A stretch of DNA of 64,000 nucleotides, taken from Planctomycetota bacterium (GTDB taxonomy: Bacteria > Planctomycetota > Planctomycetia > Pirellulales > Pirellulaceae). Every line of letters begins with the position of its first letter. Position 1 is the stretch's first letter. A program made the position numbers and the translations under genes. This document shows, one piece after another, positions 53,106-60,988 of this stretch. The notes below the pieces were generated by a model. The model was not told where the DNA came from. It saw only the letters and a program-made list of their open reading frames with translations, and ran no database searches. The stretch spans positions 232,712 through 296,711 of the forward strand of contig JABAAE010000001.1 in the NCBI GenBank assembly GCA_014238905.1. Direction: 5' to 3'.

Positions 53106-53140
53106 AATCATTCGTTGTAACTGGTTTACAGCGAACGATT
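53106..53140 (+). other. Long imperfect hairpin between lgt and the ECF sigma gene
   Basis: A 15-bp stem from 53106-53120 and 53126-53140 around the loop ctggt, with one A-C mismatch and one G-T (G-U in RNA) pair. A T-run (53158-53164) begins 17 nt later, which is too far for a standard terminator. It lies 38 bp after the lgt stop and about 108 bp before the sigma start, so it may end the lgt transcript or act as an operator or leader structure for the sigma operon. Confidence 0.5.
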
Positions 53141-53208
53141 TAGCAGGAAAATAGAACTTTTTTTACAAACAAATCAGGCGACAAAGCCCCAAGTGGGTCG
53201 GTTTGCAA

Positions 53209-53234
53209 GGAACTAATTGACGCCAAGGACGTCC
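53209..53234 (+). promoter_or_regulatory. Candidate ECF-type promoter of the sigma/anti-sigma operon
   Basis: GGAAC (53209-53213) followed after exactly 16 nt by CGTCC (53230-53234) matches the -35 GGAAC / -10 CGTC pattern common to ECF-controlled promoters, which sigma genes often carry in front of themselves. The start codon lies at most about 14 nt downstream, so the transcript would be nearly leaderless. This competes with the Shine-Dalgarno reading of AAGGA at 53225-53229. Confidence 0.4.
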
Positions 53235-53236
53235 AA

Positions 53237-53251
53237 ATGGCTGAACTGTGA
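53237..53251 (+). CDS. Four-codon leader reading frame overlapping the sigma start
   Basis: ATG GCT GAA CTG TGA encodes Met-Ala-Glu-Leu. AAGGA (53225-53229) stands 7 nt before this ATG, a good Shine-Dalgarno position. Its stop codon overlaps the GTG (53248) of the sigma gene in GTGA. It could couple translation or be a relic of a longer N-terminus shifted by one base. No product is claimed. Confidence 0.3.
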   Translation: MAEL

Positions 53252-53808
53252 GCAACGAAGAAGCGTTAATCATTGAACAGATTGTTGGTGGCGATGCCGC
53301 TGCCTTTGAGATATTGGTACGTAAGTACCAAGCTCGCCTGTTTAATTCGCTGATTCACGCCATTGGTTGTCCGGAGGAAGCCGAAGACGTCGCACAGGAA
53401 GCGTTCGTCAAAGCCTACTCCAAAATCGATACTTTTAAGCAAAACAGTTCTTTCTATACATGGCTGTATAGAATTTCGATCAATATTGCGATCAGTCGGC
53501 ACCGGCAAAAGAAGCCTAAGAGCTCTTTAGACGAGTATCGAATGAACGTAGGCCACGAGCCGGTGGATGAATCCAGCCAGCCGGGTCAAAAACTTGATTT
53601 AGAGGAACGGGCGGTGCAGGTTCAAGCAGCTTTACAGCTGCTTTCGGATGAACACCGTTCGATTATTGTTCTTCGAGAAATTGAGGACTTGGATTACGAG
53701 GCAATTTCAGAAATTCTGAAATTGCCGGTCGGGACCGTTCGGAGTCGTCTCCATCGGGCCCGCAGTCAGTTACGAGGCCATCTGGAACAGGTGGTGATAG
53801 AAAAATAA
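53248..53808 (+). CDS. ECF RNA polymerase sigma factor
   Basis: A 186-residue extracytoplasmic-function sigma factor. Sigma-2: AAFEILVRKYQARLFNSL, EAEDVAQEAFVKAYSKIDTF (core-binding) and SFYTWLYRISINIAISRHR. Sigma-4: LLSDEHRSIIVLREIEDLDYEAISEIL and the helix-turn-helix LPVGTVRSRLHRARSQLR. Start is GTG at 53248 (see the overlapping four-codon frame). The anti-sigma gene starts inside the stop codon (TAATG), so the two are translationally coupled. The pair would switch on genes in response to an envelope signal; the regulon is unknown. Confidence 0.93.
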   Translation: MSNEEALIIEQIVGGDAAAFEILVRKYQARLFNSLIHAIGCPEEAEDVAQEAFVKAYSKIDTFKQNSSFYTWLYRISINIAISRHRQKKPKSSLDEYRMNVGHEPVDESSQPGQKLDLEERAVQVQAALQLLSDEHRSIIVLREIEDLDYEAISEILKLPVGTVRSRLHRARSQLRGHLEQVVIEK

Positions 53809-54785
53809 TGAATGAGATGGTAACCCCACAAATGATCAGCGCTTTTGTCGACGGTGAGCTTTCACCTGAAGACACTGCCCTTGTCGAGGCTGCTTTGGCA
53901 GTCGACGAGGCTTCGCGTGGTCTACTGGAGAGTTACGAAAAAATCCGAGAAGATCTAGCGTTTTCTTCGACGTTCATCGCCGAAAACGTTTCGATGCCTA
54001 GCGAATTCACCTCCCGCGTCATGGCGGACATTGGCGGTACCAAGCCAACCTCTCCGGCGGTGAGCCAAACGCAGTATCAACATCAACACAATCAACATCA
54101 ACACAATCAACATCAACACAATCAACATCAACACAATCAACATCAACACAGGCCAGATGAACACAGGCCAGATGAACAGTTGGTTTCGCAACCTGCTCCG
54201 TTGGTAGACAAGCAACTGAACGAGTCGCCTTCAACTCTGTTCTCGGTGCGAACGGTCATCGAGTTCATCGTCGCAACTGCCGCAGCAATACTGATTCTCT
54301 TCAATTGGAATGGGAACACTGGCGAACTGAAAAACGGACTGGCGGCCAACCCTGGTCAGACCAATATCACCGCTGAATCCAAAAAATCTGATGTTTCGAT
54401 GTTGCGAATAGGAGACAATGGCAAGAGCTCTACCAACAACAACAGCGAACCAGCCAACCAACCAACCGCGCAAGCTTCACGTGAGTTTGCAGTCATCATC
54501 AGCGAAACAGCTCGTCCTCAAGTTGACCGGTTCTGGACGATGAACGAATATGAAATTGAGGCCCCGGAGCAACTGACTGATTCCCAAGTATCCGTTTTCC
54601 TGATCCAATCCAAGCGTCAAGACGCGGTCAAGTTTTTTCAGGAATTAAAGAAATGGGACCCCGACTTCAAGGCGTTTCAGGATTCCGGCGAAAACGCCAG
54701 CTGGCTTTCCCCATTTGATGTTTCCCGAGCTGATCAACTCGAGGGCGATGTTTGGACTTTGCGAATCGTGACGATCGATCGCTAA
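53808..54785 (+). CDS. Membrane-bound anti-sigma factor with His/Gln/Asn repeat linker
   Basis: A 325-residue single-pass anti-sigma factor. The N-terminal helical anti-sigma domain (MISAFVDGELSPEDTALVEAAL, about 9-60) would bind the sigma factor in the cytoplasm; it has no zinc-binding His-x-x-x-Cys-x-x-Cys motif. Residues 91-114 are five QHQHN units (last one QHQHR) followed by HRPDE repeats. A membrane segment (VIEFIVATAAAILILF) lies at about 150-166, then an Asn/Ser-rich linker and a periplasmic C-terminal domain (about 225-325). The repeat is encoded by a 15-bp tandem array and sits between the anti-sigma domain and the membrane. Confidence 0.85.
   Translation: MNEMVTPQMISAFVDGELSPEDTALVEAALAVDEASRGLLESYEKIREDLAFSSTFIAENVSMPSEFTSRVMADIGGTKPTSPAVSQTQYQHQHNQHQHNQHQHNQHQHNQHQHRPDEHRPDEQLVSQPAPLVDKQLNESPSTLFSVRTVIEFIVATAAAILILFNWNGNTGELKNGLAANPGQTNITAESKKSDVSMLRIGDNGKSSTNNNSEPANQPTAQASREFAVIISETARPQVDRFWTMNEYEIEAPEQLTDSQVSVFLIQSKRQDAVKFFQELKKWDPDFKAFQDSGENASWLSPFDVSRADQLEGDVWTLRIVTIDR
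54078..54152. repeat. In-frame tandem repeat, 15-bp unit x5, in the anti-sigma gene
   Basis: Five copies of caacatcaacacaat (the fifth ends in agg), each encoding Gln-His-Gln-His-Asn. A second 15-bp unit, ccagatgaacacagg, follows at 54153-54167 and begins again at 54168. Because the unit is a multiple of three, copy-number change keeps the reading frame. Confidence 0.95.
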
Positions 54786-55188
54786 ATCAAGCTGAAAAAA
54801 ATCAAGCTGAGAATCAAGCGGCGAGCCTTTAAAAAGAACCCTCTGGCATTCGGCGATCAATGTCTCCCCTGGCCCGCTGTCTCCCTTGGCCGCTGTTGGC
54901 CCACCATTTCTCGGCAAACCACGACTTATATCATTAGGCTGCTCCACGGCCCAATGATGTTGGCGGGCCCAATGATGTTGGCGGGCCCAATGATGTTGGC
55001 GGGCCCAATGATGGTGCATGGTCCAATCGGGGTGCCAGCCCGCTGAAAACATTTGGATGATTACTAACCGGTTTCACCCGTTCAAATTCAGCCAAACTTG
55101 ATGATCTGAAATGACGGACAATCCACCTCGGCCCCTGGCCTTTGGAGCAGTGCTGACTACAGAAACGGGCGAACCCACTTTGCAGAAT
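54786..55188. other. Convergent intergenic region with two repeat tracts
   Basis: 403 bp between the anti-sigma gene and lpdA. It begins with repeats of aatcaagctga (54785-54820) and contains the 18-bp array at 54947-55018. No gene or terminator with a T-run is seen. Confidence 0.5.
54947..55018. repeat. Tandem repeat, 18-bp unit x4
   Basis: Four contiguous copies of gggcccaatgatgttggc (the first begins with c, the last ends in ggtgca). Each copy carries the palindrome GGGCCC, and each junction (TTGGCGGGCCCAA) can fold into a small hairpin. Confidence 0.92.
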
Positions 55189-56577
55189 TCAGGTATGAAT
55201 AGCCCGGCCGGAAACTGCTAAGGCAGCTTCGTGCATGACTTCTGAAAGCGTTGGATGGGCATGACAACAGCGGGCAAGGTCCTCGCTACTGGCTCCAAAC
55301 TGCATGGCGACAGCGGCTTCGGCAATCAAATCACCTGCCTGCGGTCCAATCGCGTGCACCCCCAGAATCCGGTCCGTCTCCGCGTGGGCCAGTATCTTGA
55401 TTCTGCCATCAAAATCACCCATCGCCCTTGCCCGACCATTGGCTCCAAATGGGCAGATCCCTTTGCGGTATTCGACTCCAGCATCTTTGAGCTGTTCTTC
55501 GGTTTTTCCAACCGAAGCAATCTCGGGCGTGGTGTAAACGATTGCCGGAATCGTATCATAATGAATCGATCCAAATCCATTTACAAATTTCTCTACACAA
55601 GCGACCCCCTCGTCTGAGGCTTTGTGTGCCAACATCGCACCACCAATACAATCACCGATCGCGTACACTCCCTTCGCCGCGGTTTCGAAATTTTCGTCAA
55701 CCACTATTTGTCCTCGTTTGTCCGCTGAGATCTCGATCGTCTCCAGACCGATTTCCTTTGTATTGGCCACACGACCAGTGCAAACCAGCACCCGAGCAGC
55801 TGTTAATGGCTCGCGATCCTTACACTTGACAACGCACTGCCCATTTTCAACAGTTGCCGATTCAACCCACGCCTCCGTTTCAAAAGTGAGCTCCTGCTTT
55901 TCAAATATACGTCGAGCAATTTTTCCGATTTCATTGTCCAAGCCAGGGAGAACACGGTCAGCCCCTTCGAGAACGGTCACTGTTGCTCCCAAACGACTCC
56001 AAACACTGCCAAGTTCCAAACCAATGTACCCTCCCCCAATCACGATCAGGCTTTCAGGCACATCTTCATAAGACAGGGCGGTGGTGCTGTCGCCGATCAA
56101 ATCGCCATCAAAATCGATGCCAGGTAAAATCAGGGGTACGCTTCCGGTCGCAATCAGAATCTTTGGTGCAGAAAGCTCTTCGATTTCACCCGATTTCAAT
56201 TGGACAGTCACCCTGCCAGGACCCGAAATTTTGCCTCGACCAATGACTGGCGTGACTTTGGACCGTTGGAAAAGCATCTTGATTCCGCCAGTCAATGTTT
56301 TGACAATCTCGTCCTTGCGGCTCAGCATCCTGTTTAGATCAAGCTCTAATTTTTTGATCCCGATTCCATGATCCTCCAGGTTTTCCTTCGCCTCATGGTA
56401 CAGATGACTCGACTGCAACAGCGCCTTGCTGGGAATACATCCAACCCGAAGACAAGTTCCTCCCAGCTGCTGATTTTCATCCACGCAGGCAACATTGAGA
56501 CCCAATTGAGCAGCACGAATAGCAGCCACGTAACCGCCGGGACCAGCCCCCAGCACAACTAAATCGAACGATTTCAT
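55189..56577 (-). CDS. lpdA: Dihydrolipoyl dehydrogenase, LpdA
   Basis: A 462-residue flavoprotein disulfide reductase (E3) that reoxidises lipoyl groups of the 2-oxoacid dehydrogenases with NAD. It shows VLGAGPGGYVAAIRA (FAD site), the redox pair GGTCLRVGCIPSKALL (C-x4-C), an NAD-binding GGGYIGLELGSV, GVYAIGDCIGGAML and the active-site HAHPTLSEVMHEA near the C-terminus. Length is normal. The ATG at 56577 has no clear Shine-Dalgarno. No pyruvate or oxoglutarate dehydrogenase subunit lies next to it in this window, so it probably serves complexes encoded elsewhere. Confidence 0.94.
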   Translation of the reverse strand: MKSFDLVVLGAGPGGYVAAIRAAQLGLNVACVDENQQLGGTCLRVGCIPSKALLQSSHLYHEAKENLEDHGIGIKKLELDLNRMLSRKDEIVKTLTGGIKMLFQRSKVTPVIGRGKISGPGRVTVQLKSGEIEELSAPKILIATGSVPLILPGIDFDGDLIGDSTTALSYEDVPESLIVIGGGYIGLELGSVWSRLGATVTVLEGADRVLPGLDNEIGKIARRIFEKQELTFETEAWVESATVENGQCVVKCKDREPLTAARVLVCTGRVANTKEIGLETIEISADKRGQIVVDENFETAAKGVYAIGDCIGGAMLAHKASDEGVACVEKFVNGFGSIHYDTIPAIVYTTPEIASVGKTEEQLKDAGVEYRKGICPFGANGRARAMGDFDGRIKILAHAETDRILGVHAIGPQAGDLIAEAAVAMQFGASSEDLARCCHAHPTLSEVMHEAALAVSGRAIHT

Positions 56578-56685
56578 AACAGGTAGATTCGGTTAATAGG
56601 ACAAAAAATGGAACATCCCTTTCAGCGGTTCATTCTAAGCAACCCAAGTCAATATTTCACAGGGAGTAAAATCCAATTCTGACGA

Positions 56686-58236
56686 TTAGTGCCTTTCGAT
56701 CAATGATCCGCTTTCGAATTGCCGAATCATGGAGTCAATTTCTCCCAGTAATTCGTCATCGGATTTTTCAACCGACTCTTTCGATTCCCAAAATGCGAGG
56801 TCCTTGGCCTTGATATAGTCCCCTTGAAGGTACTCCGGTCCGATTGCCTCAAAAAACACCTCAATCCGAGCCAATCGCACTTTCTCTTTTTCCGAATGCG
56901 CTCGATTCCATTCGCGAATAAAATACTCCAATATCGATTGGTGAAAAACATTGTGTCCCTCGTGTCGCAAGAGAAATCGATGCAGTTTTTTCCATCGGAT
57001 TGAGGCGTAGATGCGAGTTGCTGCATCAGGCCGGGCATAATCAACGGGGCATTTACGCAGCAAATCGACTTCTTCACCATTACGCAAGCGAGCATAGTAA
57101 ACGAACCACGGATTGAACCGGGGTGGATTCCCAAACATCTGGAAATTCTGCGCTACCATGGTGGTGTACCCCAGCGGAAAAAAAGAGGGTGGCAGTTTGC
57201 CGGTCCAACTGGACTTGCCCTTAAATTCTATGTTGGCAGTATTCCAAACAATAATGTAAAGCAGGAAAAATAAAGCGACAGCATTGGTGACCCGGGTCGA
57301 CAGACTGCGGCGGGATTGCACGACAGCACCTTGTTGATCAAAGACGCGAGTTTGCGATTTTCCCAAACGATCCCAGACAACGCCCGGAATAATGGGGAAC
57401 CAAGCCATCATGGAGATAATACCAAACAGACCAACATCCAAAGACAGTTCAATACCAATGTGAAGCGACCAGAAAATCAACATTGCCAGCAATCGAAAAC
57501 GAGCGTTCCAAAAAGGCAAGAAAAGGAAAAAAGGAACCACTAATTCGAGGGCTAACGTGCTAAAGGTCAGCCATTTCAGGACTTCTGGATAATGCAACAT
57601 CCACGCGCCAACCGGTCGCACATAGATTTCAAGCCGCAGCACATATTCCATGGCCGTTCCGGTCAACCAAGGTTCGGTAATTTTGGAAAGACCTGCAAAC
57701 CAATACATGATAAAAACCTGAATGATCAGACACCCGGTTCCGACAGAACTTACAAGAGTATCCTCTGGAGCAGCGGTGTCGGACTTCAGAGATTTTTTTT
57801 GCCTTTGAAACGCATCCCATGACCATGATTTTCCCAATGGCACAAACAGGCTCCAAAACAGAAGCAGGCGAAGCAACGTATCGCCGCCAATCAGGACCAA
57901 AGGGTTCCTAACATGTATCGATACGATCAGGATCCAGCAGATCAACGTCGCTATGCGGGTATAAAAACCAACGGCAAGAGAAAGCGCTGCGATCGCCAGA
58001 GAGATGAAGATAGACTGCTGAAAAACCACGGTGCCGGACAGGTAGTTGAGCGACCATCCAAAAGGCGATTCTAACTTTGACAATTCACTTGGGAAAATGC
58101 CTTGTTCGGAATAAAAAGCCTCGCTATGAGGAAATCGATCGACGATGTCGACCATGATAAGAACGGCGATTGCAATACGAAATAATGCTAACGATCGTGA
58201 ATCACAACCGAATACTTTTCGTAATTGCCGCAGCAT
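56686..58236 (-). CDS. HTTM-domain membrane protein
   Basis: A 516-residue protein with the HTTM (horizontally transferred transmembrane) domain related to vitamin-K-dependent gamma-carboxylase. The N-terminal ALFRIAIAVLIMVDIVDR, then YSEQGIFP, LRLLLFWSLFVPLG and the MYWFAGLSKITEPWLTGTAMEYVL stretch are typical. About ten membrane segments are followed by a soluble C-terminal region of about 150 residues (WFVYYARLRNGEEVDLLRK). The bacterial family has no settled function. It lies 109 bp upstream of lpdA on the same strand. Confidence 0.85.
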   Translation of the reverse strand: MLRQLRKVFGCDSRSLALFRIAIAVLIMVDIVDRFPHSEAFYSEQGIFPSELSKLESPFGWSLNYLSGTVVFQQSIFISLAIAALSLAVGFYTRIATLICWILIVSIHVRNPLVLIGGDTLLRLLLFWSLFVPLGKSWSWDAFQRQKKSLKSDTAAPEDTLVSSVGTGCLIIQVFIMYWFAGLSKITEPWLTGTAMEYVLRLEIYVRPVGAWMLHYPEVLKWLTFSTLALELVVPFFLFLPFWNARFRLLAMLIFWSLHIGIELSLDVGLFGIISMMAWFPIIPGVVWDRLGKSQTRVFDQQGAVVQSRRSLSTRVTNAVALFFLLYIIVWNTANIEFKGKSSWTGKLPPSFFPLGYTTMVAQNFQMFGNPPRFNPWFVYYARLRNGEEVDLLRKCPVDYARPDAATRIYASIRWKKLHRFLLRHEGHNVFHQSILEYFIREWNRAHSEKEKVRLARIEVFFEAIGPEYLQGDYIKAKDLAFWESKESVEKSDDELLGEIDSMIRQFESGSLIERH

Positions 58237-58606
58237 GGAACGCCTTTATTGAGTTACCTCATCAGACCGCCAGACGCCCAACCTAGCGTGTTTTCGGTAG
58301 ATCTAACGATTTAGGCCTTTGGAATATAAATCCCAATTAAGACGTCGCTTAGCTAGAACGATATTCCGTGGCAGATTCCTTAATTGGTCACCCGGCGGTT
58401 GACGCATTTAACGGATTTGACGATAGCGTTGAGTCAAATCGGCGAGGATTTCGTTATGGAAGCCAATTTCAGATTTTTTGAAACCAATGATAAAAACGCT
58501 GTTGCCACAGGCCCAGTCCGCACCAGATAGATTTGGGCCGGGCCCAACGATAGCAAACCTTCGCCACCTATGATGACAGCCTTCGAAGAAAACGGCGTCA
58601 TTTAGA
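58237..58606. other. Intergenic region between minus-strand genes
   Basis: 370 bp. The only clear structure is the odd palindrome TTGGGCC-G-GGCCCAA (58533-58547), which can form a 6-bp hairpin about 60 nt beyond the sialidase stop on the minus strand, without a T-run. No gene is supported. It probably contains the HTTM promoter. Confidence 0.4.
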
Positions 58607-59857
58607 TTATGGAGTGAACTTAGCAGGAATCTTTCCGTTACCCGTCAATTCCCCCGCCAAGATCCACCTCAGGTTGAATGTAGCGACCGTCGATCCGCCA
58701 TTTGGTCCACCTTCAAAGTGAAGAAATATCTTCCCAGCGGTGGGTGTCATAGGCCGTCCTGCGGTCATCGACGAGTAGGCAAATGCCCCGTCAAAAACTC
58801 GCCTCTTGAGCGGCCATGTCACCCCTCCATCAAAACTAACCCAAACGGTTCCCTTCACACGCCCGCGGGGGCTGTCACAATTGCTGTATATCAAGATATC
58901 CTCCCCTGCCACGGGTAAGCGAACCAAGCCAGCCATGCATCCATAATTGGTATCTTGCGGCCCATCAGGAAGCGCTTCGCAGAATTTCAATCCGCTCCAA
59001 GTGGCGCCACCATCGCTACTGATCGCTGTCCAACGACGTCGCGGATTTTTACCCTCTTCAGCCCAGTGCCTGCGGGAATTGTAATACAATCGGCCGTCGG
59101 AAAGTTCGGCAATCGTCGCCTCTCCGGTTCCTTTGGCAGGAAACGGATCACTGGTTTTCCATGTCCGTCCATGGTCATCACTATAAATGGCGTTGGTGAA
59201 ATGTTCAGGCCATTTGCTACGATCATTTTTGCCGGCGTAAAAACGGGAGGGACGAACCAACCGTCCTCGATGCGGTCCATGTCGCAAAGTGATGCCATGT
59301 TCATTCATATGCATCGAAGGCGCCCGTCCATCAGCATCAGGAAGGATTTCAGCATCCATTTTCGACCAGGTCTTCCCAGCATCGGAGCTTCGATAGACCG
59401 ACAAATCGGCCGGTGGATGATGGGCTTCGACAAACGCGATCACATCGCCGGTCGACTCATCAACCGTTAGCCCACCTGTTTGAAAACCGGGTTGGGCAAT
59501 GGTTAACTCGTCACCCCAGGTTTTTCCACCATCCTCACTGCGACGCACTTGGAGTCGTGAGGTTCCGAACGTCGCCAGAATTGTCCCATCATTGCAAACG
59601 ACAATACTGGGAAAACGCTCTTTTTTGAAAACCTGTTGTAAATGCAAGTCCGTTTTAACCAAGAAGTCATCTAGGCCGGCTTCGAAAACCGATACCTTCG
59701 AATCTTCTTGGATACCGTGGGCAGGACCTGACATCACACCAAAAACCACCACGAGAACTACAGAGTTTAGAATCCCTGTCCAGGTTATGGTTGCTCGCCT
59801 GACAATATAATCCGTGGTGTCCAAAAGGCAGTTTTTTGGTTCGAGTATCATCATCAT
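58607..59857 (-). CDS. Exo-alpha-sialidase-like glycosidase (GH33-type fold), exported
   Basis: A 416-residue secreted six-bladed propeller. Five Asp boxes (S-x-D-x-G-x-T-W) are visible: RSEDGGKTWG, RSSDAGKTWS, YSDDHGRTWK, ISSDGGATWS and VSFDGGVTWP. Residues about 25-50 (WTGILNSVVLVVVFGVMSGPAHG) serve as a signal sequence. The mature part begins near VFEAGLDDFL. Catalytic Arg residues cannot be assigned with certainty by eye, so the substrate (sialic acid or another sugar) is open. Three overlapping ATGs begin the gene. The SASA-type esterase gene lies 105 bp upstream on the same strand, so the two may form a glycan-scavenging unit. Confidence 0.85.
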   Translation of the reverse strand: MMMILEPKNCLLDTTDYIVRRATITWTGILNSVVLVVVFGVMSGPAHGIQEDSKVSVFEAGLDDFLVKTDLHLQQVFKKERFPSIVVCNDGTILATFGTSRLQVRRSEDGGKTWGDELTIAQPGFQTGGLTVDESTGDVIAFVEAHHPPADLSVYRSSDAGKTWSKMDAEILPDADGRAPSMHMNEHGITLRHGPHRGRLVRPSRFYAGKNDRSKWPEHFTNAIYSDDHGRTWKTSDPFPAKGTGEATIAELSDGRLYYNSRRHWAEEGKNPRRRWTAISSDGGATWSGLKFCEALPDGPQDTNYGCMAGLVRLPVAGEDILIYSNCDSPRGRVKGTVWVSFDGGVTWPLKRRVFDGAFAYSSMTAGRPMTPTAGKIFLHFEGGPNGGSTVATFNLRWILAGELTGNGKIPAKFTP

Positions 59858-59962
59858 GACTCCAGAATCTAGAAAGCATTAGTCTTTGATACAGTGTACT
59901 CAATTCAGCGCGAAGTGGGGTTTTTTAATGGATGTGATAACCCTATTTTTATCATGCCAAAA

Positions 59963-60727
59963 TTACTCTGTTTTGATCAACTGGACGGCTGCATTTGCAA
60001 ACCGCGTACCCAATATTTTATAGCCCTCTGCGGAATAGTGCAGATCATTCTTAATTGTTTTTCCCTTCCGGTTTAAACCATCATTGAGATCATCAGTGTT
60101 GACCCATTTTGCCCGGGGATGCATTTCGACAAAGGCAACCTGAACTTTCCGAATTAGAGTCCAGTGCGGATATCTCTTGTTTTCCAGATCAAAATCACTC
60201 AACCGGCCAATCACCAAGTTGATATCCTGCCGGTTCAGGTCAGCAGCCAGTTGATCAACAACACCCTTCAAACTGGCAGCGTAAACAGAAGCATTCTTTT
60301 CTCGAGCATCTCTTTCCCCTTGCATCCAAATAAAAGTCACCGAAGCTAACTCCCGATCCTTGACCGCCGCTTTTACTTTCGCCATCAAACGATCGTAAAG
60401 ATCTCCGTTCGTTGGGGACACCGATTTGGGTTTCTCCTTTTGGTTCGGCGTTGGAGTCGATTCCGTCGAACCTTTTTCGGAGGGACTTTGCCAGTTTTTG
60501 TGCCAGCGACGAATTGGTTGCCCACCCATAGCATCAAAGACAACGATGCACTTGCCTTTTCCAAATGCCTGCTCGACAGACGGGATAAATGACTCTTTGG
60601 GCCTCAGGCCCTGCATATTGGATTGGCCGGATAAAATAAACAGATGGCTGGGGCCATCTTGTGATCGAACCGCCACATCATCAACCAAACCGATCATCAG
60701 AAATGTGAAAACAAGCAAGCGATTCAT
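59963..60727 (-). CDS. Sialate O-acetylesterase-domain (SASA/SGNH) hydrolase, exported
   Basis: A 254-residue secreted SGNH-type esterase. The signal peptide is MNRLLVFTFLMIGLVDDVAV. The nucleophile block is FILSGQSNMQG (Ser), then FIWMQGERDA (oxyanion side, as in SASA proteins), and the catalytic Asp-x-x-His DLHYSAEGYKI near the end. It would remove acetyl esters from sugars such as sialic acids or plant/algal polysaccharides. GGGAAGGA, 5-12 nt before the ATG at 60727, supports this start; an upstream in-frame ATG at 60778 is less likely. It precedes the sialidase gene in the same direction. Confidence 0.87.
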   Translation of the reverse strand: MNRLLVFTFLMIGLVDDVAVRSQDGPSHLFILSGQSNMQGLRPKESFIPSVEQAFGKGKCIVVFDAMGGQPIRRWHKNWQSPSEKGSTESTPTPNQKEKPKSVSPTNGDLYDRLMAKVKAAVKDRELASVTFIWMQGERDAREKNASVYAASLKGVVDQLAADLNRQDINLVIGRLSDFDLENKRYPHWTLIRKVQVAFVEMHPRAKWVNTDDLNDGLNRKGKTIKNDLHYSAEGYKILGTRFANAAVQLIKTE

Positions 60728-60988
60728 GTCAAATCCTTCCCAAGAGAGTGCATTGGAGTCAAACAACCATTGATTCATCAGACATCCCGATCAATGCCAT
60801 TTCGTAGCATCCATCACATGCCCGACCCCTAGTCCATGATGTATTATGATTTGGGATGAGTGACAAAAACACCATGCAAAGGGTCTTCACGACGATCTCG
60901 TTTAAATAAATTGGGACGCTGGGGTGAGGTCGTTCATTATTTTGATTGCCAAATCGCACCTATTGAATTCCAAACAGATTGGCGGGCT

